From Thiotrichales bacterium (GTDB lineage Bacteria; Pseudomonadota; Gammaproteobacteria; Francisellales; CACEW01), in assembly GCA_023266165.1 (NCBI GenBank), contig JAHFRR010000077.1:1-6540 (forward strand): DNA of 6,540 nt. Direction: 5' to 3'. Both the position numbers and the translations under genes were made by a program. Below, one piece after another: positions 1-5,457 of this stretch (position 1 is the first letter of the stretch; each line of letters begins with the position of its first letter). The notes beneath the pieces were generated by a model. The model saw only the letters and a list, made by a program, of their open reading frames with translations, was not told the DNA's origin and made no database searches.

Positions 1-50
1 TTCTGTTCAGTAGTTGGGAGGCAACTGAATACAGGCATTGCCAACATGAA

Positions 51-86
51 CCCTCCACCCTAGCCCTCCTCCGCAAGGGAGGAGGG
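51..86. repeat. REP-like C/G-rich hairpin repeat, copy 1
   Basis: The sequence CCCTCCTCC (64-72) pairs perfectly with GGAGGAGGG (78-86) around a 5-base GCAAG loop, giving a 9-bp stem. It is preceded by CCCTCCACCCTAG (51-63). The pattern CCCTCxxCCCTAxGC followed by CGCAAGGGAxGAGGG recurs, in opposite orientation, at 3644-3680. It also resembles the short hairpin repeats (CCCTCxCCCTA...GGGAGAGGG type) scattered between genes in many proteobacteria. No U-run follows the stem on either strand, so a rho-independent terminator is unlikely. Repeat-family membership is inferred from two copies only. Confidence 0.55.
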
Positions 87-183
87 AATAAGAAAGCCTT
101 CCCAATTCAATAGGTTAGAAGCCGTAGCTCAAGGGGAGAGGTGACTGCCGGTAAGAATGAATGATACAACGGCTGTATATTTT

Positions 184-189
184 AAGGAG
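184..189 (+). promoter_or_regulatory. Ribosome binding site of the 172-aa membrane protein gene
   Basis: AAGGAG lies five bases before the ATG at 195. This strong Shine-Dalgarno match supports the start codon and the reality of this otherwise unrecognised gene. No good -35/-10 pair was found in the 180 bases upstream. The TATATT at 176-181 is too close to the Shine-Dalgarno to be the -10 of a transcript that includes it. Confidence 0.65.
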
Positions 190-194
190 AAAAA

Positions 195-713
195 ATGTTG
201 AGTATCGTGTGGAGTGGCGTCACCGGCATTGGCACAATACTTGCTCTTATTCTGAGTATTGAAAAATGTTACAGCCACGTAAAAAAATATCGTGCTAAAC
301 ACACCCCCTCCCTGATTGTAAAGCTCAAAAAAAAAGAAAACAACCATTCAGCAACCCTCCCATCTTGGGAGTTTGTAATGTTAAACAATGGCCCCATACC
401 CGTCAAGATTCTAAAAATTGACGTTAAAAAAGAGGGTTACACAGGCTCGGAGCATAAAAGAATAGAGAGGAGGCCCATTGAGCCAGGCTCGTTCGTTCCT
501 ATCCCTCAAATGGACATCAGCAAATTCAAAAGGTTGTTGGAGCTCACACCCCCAGAAAAAATTGTAATCCATTTTGAGTATACTACCGACTCATCATCTG
601 ACAAAGGCCCTTATTATCAGAGGACGTATGAATTTGACGGGTGTGGAGAGACGCCTGTAAAAGACAGAAATAGCTCCCCTGTTAAAGTCAAACCAACATC
701 AGCACAACCATAA
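195..713 (+). CDS. Hypothetical single-pass membrane-anchored protein
   Basis: I do not recognise this 172-residue protein. Residues 3-22 form one hydrophobic helix (an uncleaved signal-anchor type), followed by a very basic stretch (HVKKYRAKH, then KLKKKE at 43-48). Positive charge just after the helix suggests that the C-terminal part stays in the cytoplasm. Residues 58-150 look beta-rich. The motif EFVMLNNGPIPVKILKI (59-75) has the alternating pattern plus N-G-x-x-P turn seen in many small beta-sandwich domains, and IVIHFEYTT (123-131) looks like another strand. The tail (151-172) is polar and probably disordered. The ATG at 195 has a strong AAGGAG. The gene is visibly more A/T- and lysine-rich than its neighbours, stands alone on the plus strand, and overlaps the 3' end of the convergent TSUP gene by 26 bp. 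Lateral acquisition is possible. Function is unknown. Confidence 0.7.
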   Translation: MLSIVWSGVTGIGTILALILSIEKCYSHVKKYRAKHTPSLIVKLKKKENNHSATLPSWEFVMLNNGPIPVKILKIDVKKEGYTGSEHKRIERRPIEPGSFVPIPQMDISKFKRLLELTPPEKIVIHFEYTTDSSSDKGPYYQRTYEFDGCGETPVKDRNSSPVKVKPTSAQP

Positions 714-1509
714 GACCCAGTAAATATAAATAACCACGACCCAAGGTCTTATCGCTCAAGACATGCGTGAGACGCACGCCGATAGGCACCCCCATCAGGG
801 TACCCGCGCCGATGCCCAGAAAAGCAGGAAGATTGATAAATCCAAAACAGTCTGGAGGCAAATGGCCTGGATAGCGCAATCCGGCAATCAGATAGCCAAT
901 CGTCCCTAAAATAGCAACCACAGGCGTCAGCGCGATCGCAACCCCGGAGGCATTCTTCATGGGCATCTTATGCTTACGCAAAAAGGGCAGTGTAATCACG
1001 CTCCCACCAATCCCCACCAGCACTGCAATCAATCCTACAAAGAAAGACAAACTGCGCGTGACCCAAAGCGCGGGAGGGTCAAAATCTGCAAGCGTATAGG
1101 TTTGCGAGAAATCTTTCTTAAAGAGCGCTCGACCCAAAATAAAGATCAATAAGCCAATAAATAAAACTCTGAGAGTCCCGCTATTGAGCCAGTGCACAAC
1201 GATCGTTGCGACAATCGCACCGAGGGCCACAAACACCCCCATCACCCGTACCATCGGCCAAACGATATTCTTCTTTTTGGCATGACCATAGAACGAGTTG
1301 ATCGTTGTCAGCAACATCGTTGCCATAGAAGTCCCGAGCGCCACATGCATCACAATCTCTAAAGGCATCTTTTGATAGACATGAAAAAATAGATACAGCA
1401 CCGGAACGATGACCAGCCCGCCGCCCAAGCCAAATAAGGCCGACAGGATACCCACACCCGTACCCAAAATCACAAATAAGATCCCAAAAATGATGATATG
1501 CAAAAGCAT
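688..1509 (-). CDS. TSUP (TauE/SafE) family anion permease
   Basis: This 273-residue inner-membrane protein is almost entirely hydrophobic and shows the internal duplication typical of the TSUP/TauE-SafE family. Each half starts with a glycine-rich helix motif: FGLGGGLVIVPVL at 26-38 and VGIGGSVITLPFL at 165-177. Each motif is followed by a second conserved helix, HVALGTSMATMLL (55-67) and NASGVAIALTPVVAILG (186-202). About eight membrane segments are expected, and the length is normal for the family. Family members export or import sulfite, thiosulfate, sulfoacetate or other small organic/sulfur anions. The substrate cannot be read from this sequence. The ATG at 1509 has an AAGG nine bases upstream. 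The gene starts 31 bp after the ClC stop codon, so the two are probably co-transcribed. Its last 26 bp overlap the convergent plus-strand gene. Confidence 0.88.
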   Translation of the reverse strand: MLLHIIIFGILFVILGTGVGILSALFGLGGGLVIVPVLYLFFHVYQKMPLEIVMHVALGTSMATMLLTTINSFYGHAKKKNIVWPMVRVMGVFVALGAIVATIVVHWLNSGTLRVLFIGLLIFILGRALFKKDFSQTYTLADFDPPALWVTRSLSFFVGLIAVLVGIGGSVITLPFLRKHKMPMKNASGVAIALTPVVAILGTIGYLIAGLRYPGHLPPDCFGFINLPAFLGIGAGTLMGVPIGVRLTHVLSDKTLGRGYLYLLGLMVVLMLV

Positions 1510-1540
1510 CTTCTTTTACCTTCTTTCTATTCTTGATGGT

Positions 1541-2863
1541 TTACATGACATCATCGCGAAACGCTTTGAGATAGCGCTGAGCGAGGGCATGATACAACGG
1601 TTCACGACAAATCACTTTCGACACCCCTGTGGCCATCACAGAGGCCAGCATAATGGGAAAGACCATATTGCTAGAGGTTGAGCCTGTCATCTCCAAGACA
1701 ATCACAAAACAAGTGATAGGGCTTTGGATCACTCCCGAAAAATATGCCACACAGGCCAGTAACACCACGGCATCGTGGACATGCGCTGGGAAAACATGGC
1801 TTAAAAGCTCTCCGAAACCTGCACCTACAGACAGGGAGGGGGCAAAGATCCCACCTGGAATTCCGCTGAGATAGGTCAAGAGCGTTGCGAGCATTTTGAG
1901 AGGGCCATAGAACAAAGGCGCATTGACCGTCTGGTTCGTAATGATTTCTTTCGCCGTGCTATACCCGCTGCCATAGGTCGTTCCTAGGGATAACAAGCCC
2001 ACCCCCGCCACCAGAAGCCCTACAAATCCTGCAATCAAGATAGGGTGCTTGCGCACATAGGGCATCAAAAATCCAGAGAGATGAATGAGAAGAAAAGAGA
2101 AAATCCCTCCTAAAAGCCCACCCCCGACTGCGACCACTAAAATCAGGAACCAACCGCCATCAAGTACATTGAGGGTCGCTTCGCTCACGCCGAAGTAGGT
2201 GTAATTCCCCAAAAGATATTGGGCGACGATACCGCAGAGCACCACCGTGGTGATGATGGTTCCACTCACACCCTTCTCGAAAGAACCACTGAGCTCTTCA
2301 ATAGCAAAGACGATACCTGCTAGAGGAGCGTTAAACGCCGCTGCAATCCCCGCAGCCCCTCCCGCTAACAATAAGCCCCGCTCCGCATCTTGTTTGTGAA
2401 AGGAGCCCCATCGACCCAGGGACTGCATGATCGAGGCGCTCAGCTGAATGGTGGGCCCTTCACGGCCAATTGAGCCTCCCGCAGCAAAACCCATCATTGT
2501 TAAGAAGAACTTCCCGATGGCAATCCGTAGAGACACCAAGCGCGAACGCGTTTTGGCATTTTTGATTTGCAGCGCCGCCATGGCTTGTGGGATCCCACTC
2601 CCTTCACTGCCTCTGAAATAGCGCTTCATCAGAAACACAATCAGCATAAACCCCAAAGGCGTGACCAAAACCGGCATATAGGGATACTGGCTTGCAAAAT
2701 GGTTAAATAATTGGTTGACATGGTCACACATGTAGGCAAAGGCCACACAGACCAAACCTACCGTTAAACCACCTCCCCAGAACAGAACCCGCCGCTGCCA
2801 GTTGGACACTGACATCATGCGCTTGGATTCATTGAGTAAATGCTCGGGTTCAAATAACTTCAT
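1541..2863 (-). CDS. ClC-type chloride/proton exchanger
   Basis: This 440-residue integral membrane protein has all the signature segments of the ClC family. GSGIP is at 88-92 (Ser89 matches the Cl--coordinating serine of E. coli ClC; nitrate-selective members have proline). GREGP is at 133-137 (Glu135 is the gating glutamate). AIEEL is at 187-191 (Glu190 corresponds to the internal proton glutamate, E203 in E. coli). GGIFAP is at 337-342, and EPLY at 421-424 has Tyr424 matching the central anion-binding tyrosine. Retention of both glutamates indicates a 2 Cl-/1 H+ antiporter rather than a passive channel. There is no C-terminal CBS pair; the protein ends soon after the tyrosine helix, as in E. 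coli ClcA. In that family the role is acid-stress charge compensation; whether it is so here is inference. The ATG at 2863 has only a G-rich stretch before it and no classic Shine-Dalgarno. The TSUP gene follows 31 bp after the stop. Confidence 0.93.
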   Translation of the reverse strand: MKLFEPEHLLNESKRMMSVSNWQRRVLFWGGGLTVGLVCVAFAYMCDHVNQLFNHFASQYPYMPVLVTPLGFMLIVFLMKRYFRGSEGSGIPQAMAALQIKNAKTRSRLVSLRIAIGKFFLTMMGFAAGGSIGREGPTIQLSASIMQSLGRWGSFHKQDAERGLLLAGGAAGIAAAFNAPLAGIVFAIEELSGSFEKGVSGTIITTVVLCGIVAQYLLGNYTYFGVSEATLNVLDGGWFLILVVAVGGGLLGGIFSFLLIHLSGFLMPYVRKHPILIAGFVGLLVAGVGLLSLGTTYGSGYSTAKEIITNQTVNAPLFYGPLKMLATLLTYLSGIPGGIFAPSLSVGAGFGELLSHVFPAHVHDAVVLLACVAYFSGVIQSPITCFVIVLEMTGSTSSNMVFPIMLASVMATGVSKVICREPLYHALAQRYLKAFRDDVM

Positions 2864-2884
2864 GCGCCCCCCAACCCCAGCCTT

Positions 2885-2912
2885 ATTTTAATGTTTTGTG
2901 GATTGTAGTCTA
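2885..2912 (-). promoter_or_regulatory. Candidate sigma70 promoter for the ClC gene
   Basis: In the 97-bp gap between the ABC gene and the ClC gene, the minus strand carries TAGACT (2907-2912) and TAAAAT (2885-2890) separated by 16 bp, matching the consensus at 4/6 and 5/6 positions. It has the same form as the better ompA promoter (TAGACA-16-TATAAT). Transcription would start around 2878, giving a leader of only about 15 bases. A competing -10-like hexamer, TACAAT, lies at 2902-2907. The gene may instead, or also, be read through from upstream. No terminator-like hairpin was seen in the gap. Confidence 0.3.
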
Positions 2913-2960
2913 AAAATCCAAATTGGGGAATGAGGAGGAGAAGATTTTTTGAAGGCCGTG

Positions 2961-3629
2961 TTATTCTTCCAAACGCCCTTCTCTCATCGATAGCTGCCGT
3001 GTGCAGCGCTCTGAAACAGCGGTATCATGAGTGATGATTAGAATCGACGTGCCATCCTCCCGATTAAGCTTTAAAAACAGATCGAGAATCTCTTTGCCCA
3101 TCTCAATATCCAGTGACCCTGTAGGCTCATCGGCAAGAATCAACTGAGGATCTCCCACCAAGGCTCTGGCAATGGCAACACGCTGTTGTTGTCCACCTGA
3201 GAGCTTAGAGGGCGGGTAGTACGCAAAATCCTGCATATGAACACGCTGAAGTTGCACCAAAGCCCGCTCTTTTCGCATCGTTAAGGGCAGATCTCGATAC
3301 AGCAAGGGCAGCGCAACGTTTTCCCACACAGTGAGTCTGGGCAACAGATGAAATGACTGAAAGACAAAGCCTAACGCCGTATTACGCCGATGCGCGCGTT
3401 GATGGGAGGACAACACCGAAACAGACTCCCCTCCAAAATCGTATTCTCCAGAGTCTGGGGTGTCCAGCATACCCATGATATTCATCAAGGTCGATTTACC
3501 AGACCCTGAGCGGCCCATGATAGACACAGCCTCACCAGGATTAATTCTCAGATTCACATCTCGCAAGACAAGCTGCGCCTGCCCACCCACGTGATAAGAT
3601 TTTTGAAGATGTCGAATATCTACCAACAT
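2961..3629 (-). CDS. ABC transporter ATP-binding protein, MacB/LolD type
   Basis: This 222-residue cytoplasmic ATPase has every nucleotide-binding motif: Walker A GRSGSGKST (39-47), Q-loop Gln91 in FVFQSFHLLPRLT, signature LSGGQQQR (143-150), Walker B LILADEP (163-169) with catalytic Glu168, D-loop GSLD (171-174) and H-loop His201 in ITHD. The FQSFHLLPRLTVWENVALPL segment and the roughly 220-residue length are typical of the MacB/LolD/YbbA/FtsE group. That group works with FtsX-like permeases in lipoprotein release, macrolide/peptide export or cell-envelope mechanotransmission. The partner permease normally encoded next door is absent here: the flanking genes encode an OmpA-like protein (69 bp upstream) and ClC (97 bp downstream). 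The specific function is therefore not assignable. The ATG at 3629 has only a weak GAG-type ribosome site. It is probably co-transcribed with the ompA-like gene through the hairpin at 3644-3680. Confidence 0.9.
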   Translation of the reverse strand: MLVDIRHLQKSYHVGGQAQLVLRDVNLRINPGEAVSIMGRSGSGKSTLMNIMGMLDTPDSGEYDFGGESVSVLSSHQRAHRRNTALGFVFQSFHLLPRLTVWENVALPLLYRDLPLTMRKERALVQLQRVHMQDFAYYPPSKLSGGQQQRVAIARALVGDPQLILADEPTGSLDIEMGKEILDLFLKLNREDGTSILIITHDTAVSERCTRQLSMREGRLEE

Positions 3630-3643
3630 AGCAACACTCTTTT

Positions 3644-3680
3644 CCCCTCTTCCCTTGCGTTCGATGCTTAGGGAGAGGGG
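3644..3680. repeat. REP-like C/G-rich hairpin repeat, copy 2
   Basis: CCCCTCT-T-CCC (3644-3654) pairs with GGG-AGAGGGG (3671-3680), leaving one bulged base and a 16-base loop. Read on the minus strand it is CCCCTCTCCCTAAGC...CGCAAGGGAAGAGGGG, which aligns with the copy at 51-86 with a one-base indel. It sits in the 68-bp gap between the ompA-like stop codon and the ABC gene start. An A-rich rather than U-rich run follows on the minus strand, so it is not a standard terminator. It could stabilise the 3' end of the ompA mRNA or lower expression of the downstream ABC gene (inference). Confidence 0.5.
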
Positions 3681-3697
3681 ACAGATTCACGATCACT

Positions 3698-4741
3698 TTA
3701 GGAAGGAACATTCACCGAAACAGCAGCTTCTACACGACGGTTCATCGTACGACCCGCTTCTGTTGCGTTGCTGGCAATCGGATCTTTGATGCCCATCCCA
3801 ACAGGTTTCAAGCGTGCTGCATCGATATGATCATGCGAGACCAGGTAGGTCTTAACGCTTTGCGCACGCCACAGAGACAACTTTTGGTTGAAGCTCAACA
3901 CACCATCAGAGCTGGCATAGCCAAACAAGGTTGCTTGGGTGGTGGGGTACTGGTTCATGAATTTGCCCAATTTGTTGATCGCAGGGGTGAATTGCCCTTG
4001 GAGATTGGCCTTGGCTTTCACGAAGCGCACGTTCAAGTGCATCGTTACCTGGTTGCCGTTGAGTGTCACACATCCGGTTTCTGGCGTTGCGCCATCATGG
4101 CCACATTGATGTACGCCTTGTGGCAGATAGTCTTTCAACTCTTTCTTCGCAGAATTCAGCGCCACTGCTTGACTGGCTGTCAAGGTTTTTACAGGTGCCA
4201 CTTGTGCTGCAGGCATCACGACAGCAGGCTGGCCAAAAGACCAGGTTGCACCCACCGACAGATAGTTATCGTTATAATTCGAGGTGCCTGTCATTTGGAT
4301 GAAATGACGCAGGGTCAGGTTAATTCCAAATGTATGGCTCAAATTAAAATTGGTACCCAAGAGCAAGTCAGGGGCAAAAGAGGTAGACTTGACTTTCAAG
4401 TCCCCGAATCCAAAGCCAAAGAAAGGATCTAACGCGGTTTGCGTGGGCACGGTGACAACACCTTCCAACCCTAGAAAATAACTGTTGTAATGTCGATTCT
4501 CATTGCTATTTTCAGAGGGCCCCATCATGATCCCTGTGCCTTGCAAGGCCAAGTTGCTATTGAAGTGATAACCGGCTGTCATGTTGACGCCCATCGAGTT
4601 TGTCAAATCACGCGCGCTGTCAGTAAAGTACTCTCCAAAGCCTGCGCCAATAAACCCACCCTTCACAGGCGTCATATTCATCGCATATCCAGACCCAACG
4701 AGCATTGCCGATACGGCCACCGCAACCATTGCTTTTTTCAT
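3698..4741 (-). CDS. OmpA-family outer-membrane protein with variant peptidoglycan-binding loop
   Basis: The 347-residue precursor starts with a classic Sec signal peptide (MKKAM, a hydrophobic core at 4-16, then GSGYA with likely cleavage after Ala20). Residues 21-170 alternate in beta-barrel fashion with many G/F/Y strand ends and finish in GATWSFG, as small outer-membrane barrels do. A Pro/Ala-rich linker (171-190) and a Cys pair (Cys213, Cys224, probably a disulfide) precede an OmpA C-terminal domain (about 233-342) with LSLWRAQSVKTYL and NATEAGRTMNRRVE (325-338). The usual GHTD loop reads GYASSDG (274-280): the Asp that normally binds diaminopimelate is Ser277, while the partner Arg292 is kept. 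The start at 4741 is chosen over an in-frame ATG at 4822. A signal peptide begins there, GAGGAG lies eight bases upstream, and the best promoter falls between the two ATGs. The role is probably outer-membrane/cell-wall linkage or a porin-like structural function. Confidence 0.88.
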   Translation of the reverse strand: MKKAMVAVAVSAMLVGSGYAMNMTPVKGGFIGAGFGEYFTDSARDLTNSMGVNMTAGYHFNSNLALQGTGIMMGPSENSNENRHYNSYFLGLEGVVTVPTQTALDPFFGFGFGDLKVKSTSFAPDLLLGTNFNLSHTFGINLTLRHFIQMTGTSNYNDNYLSVGATWSFGQPAVVMPAAQVAPVKTLTASQAVALNSAKKELKDYLPQGVHQCGHDGATPETGCVTLNGNQVTMHLNVRFVKAKANLQGQFTPAINKLGKFMNQYPTTQATLFGYASSDGVLSFNQKLSLWRAQSVKTYLVSHDHIDAARLKPVGMGIKDPIASNATEAGRTMNRRVEAAVSVNVPS

Positions 4742-4749
4742 GTAAGACA

Positions 4750-4755
4750 CTCCTC
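4750..4755 (-). promoter_or_regulatory. Ribosome binding site fixing the ompA-like start
   Basis: On the minus strand GAGGAG lies eight bases before the ATG at 4741. The upstream in-frame ATG at 4822 lacks such a site and would add 27 non-signal-like residues ahead of the signal peptide. Confidence 0.75.
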
Positions 4756-4784
4756 TATCATTAATTAAAAACCTAACCGGCCGT

Positions 4785-4812
4785 ATTATACTGAAGCCAG
4801 ATAACTTGTCTA
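4785..4812 (-). promoter_or_regulatory. Sigma70-type promoter of the ompA-like gene
   Basis: The minus strand carries TAGACA (4807-4812, 5/6 consensus) and a perfect TATAAT (4785-4790) with a 16-bp spacer. Transcription should start near 4778, leaving a leader of about 37 bases containing GAGGAG. This is the strongest promoter in the window, fitting an abundant outer-membrane protein. It also rules out translation from the ATG at 4822, which lies upstream of the promoter. T7 tracts at 4838-4844 and 4850-4856 lie 25-45 bp further upstream and may bend the DNA. Confidence 0.65.
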
Positions 4813-4836
4813 TAGGGTACAAACCGTTTTCTCCCT

Positions 4837-4860
4837 ATTTTTTTATTAATTTTTTTATTT
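4837..4860. repeat. Phased A/T tracts upstream of the ompA-like promoter
   Basis: Two nearly identical 11-12-bp units, ATTTTTTTATT, start at 4837 and 4849. They place T7 runs at 4838-4844 and 4850-4856. The 12-bp spacing is close to one helical turn, so the stretch is probably intrinsically curved. It lies roughly 60-80 bp upstream of the predicted transcription start. It could serve as a distal UP-like element or a nucleoid-protein (H-NS/IHF-type) site. This is inference from composition only. Confidence 0.4.
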
Positions 4861-4869
4861 TCAATCTAC

Positions 4870-4893
4870 TTATCCCTGAGATTATCCCTGAGA
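4870..4893. repeat. Perfect 12-bp tandem duplication at the cvpA stop codon
   Basis: TTATCCCTGAGA occurs twice back to back, at 4870-4881 and 4882-4893. On the coding (minus) strand each unit reads TCT CAG GGA TAA, that is Ser-Gln-Gly-stop. The last three codons of cvpA plus its stop are therefore followed by an exact copy of themselves. The duplication does not alter the protein but provides a second in-frame stop codon. Confidence 0.85.
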
Positions 4894-5457
4894 CGGATCA
4901 AATGCGCCTTGATTAACTGGATGAGCTGAACTCGCTGGATTCACTGAGTGATCTGACTCAGTCAAACGCCAAATATCATGGCTCGCATCCTGGATTTGAC
5001 CCAGCAAATATGACTGCTTCCAATAGCTGCTTTCTGGCATCGAGGTCAAGGACAAAAGCCAGACCAGCATGGCAACCAAAGCCAATGCTTTGAACACTCC
5101 AATCCCTGCGCCCAAGAGACGGCTCAGCACCCCTGGGGATTCACCCCCCTGGGATCGAAACAGCAAGAATCGAATCAGGATGCCACACAAAAAAACTGCA
5201 TAGAAGACCACAATAAACGAGATCGTGAGACACGTCATCGGATGATGGATATAAGGGCTGAGGAGCACTGAGATCGGGCGGAAGCAATACACGGCCACAG
5301 TGAATGAAACTGCCCAGAGTATGAGGTTCACAAACTCTCTCAAAAACCCCACGCAAGCCCCATAAATCAAGCCTACCAGCAGTAATGCCAAGATCAGGTA
5401 ATCGATGAAAACCAACCGAGACCCGATACTCAATCCCATCGACATCACAGACATCAT
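4882..5457 (-). CDS. cvpA: CvpA family membrane protein
   Basis: The 191-residue inner-membrane protein matches the CvpA (colicin V production) family. The first helix segment, FIDYLILALLLVGLIYGACVGFLREF (17-42), has the family's D..I...G...G..RE pattern. Further hydrophobic segments lie at about 44-58, 75-99 and 116-138. SRLLGAGIGVFKAL (112-125) corresponds to the conserved RLLG..fG..rg helix. MPESSYWKQSYLLGQI (140-155) matches the short post-helix motif, and the remaining tail is polar. CvpA homologues are needed for colicin V export in E. coli and support envelope integrity and stress tolerance in several Gram-negatives; the biochemical role is unknown. The gene commonly sits next to purF but here follows nrdB. 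The first ATG (5457) overlaps the nrdB stop as ATGA, indicating translational coupling. In-frame ATGs at 5454, 5445 and 5439 are alternative starts, and GAGG sits four bases before the one at 5454. The stop codon lies in a 12-bp tandem repeat. Confidence 0.82.
   Translation of the reverse strand: MMSVMSMGLSIGSRLVFIDYLILALLLVGLIYGACVGFLREFVNLILWAVSFTVAVYCFRPISVLLSPYIHHPMTCLTISFIVVFYAVFLCGILIRFLLFRSQGGESPGVLSRLLGAGIGVFKALALVAMLVWLLSLTSMPESSYWKQSYLLGQIQDASHDIWRLTESDHSVNPASSAHPVNQGAFDPSQG

Noticed and set aside
3..113. Open frame of 36 codons from the left edge to a TAG at 111-113, possibly the tail of an upstream gene
   Set aside because: It runs through the hairpin repeat, has no recognisable protein motif, and an open frame this short is expected fairly often by chance.
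118..190. A functional tRNA gene
   Set aside because: There is no T-loop, no clear anticodon arm and the length is too short; it is kept only as a weak curiosity.
129..347. Minus-strand 72-codon open frame
   Set aside because: It is antisense to the plus-strand gene, lacks a ribosome site, and its phenylalanine-rich sequence is the complement of that gene's lysine-rich codons.
1541..2863. Fluoride-specific (CLC-F) or nitrate-selective ClC
   Set aside because: The selectivity motif is GSGIP with Ser89 and the central Tyr424 is present, as in Cl- exchangers.
2864..2960. Rho-independent terminator after the ABC gene
   Set aside because: An A-rich run and a GGCC palindrome occur, but no stable stem followed by a U-run on the minus strand was found.
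3827..4432. Plus-strand 201-codon open frame opposite the ompA-like gene
   Set aside because: The opposite strand encodes a clear OmpA-family protein; the plus-strand product is rich in Cys, His and Arg with no domain pattern.
4742..4822. N-terminal extension of the ompA-like protein from the ATG at 4822
   Set aside because: The promoter lies inside this stretch, and a signal peptide with a good ribosome site begins at 4741.
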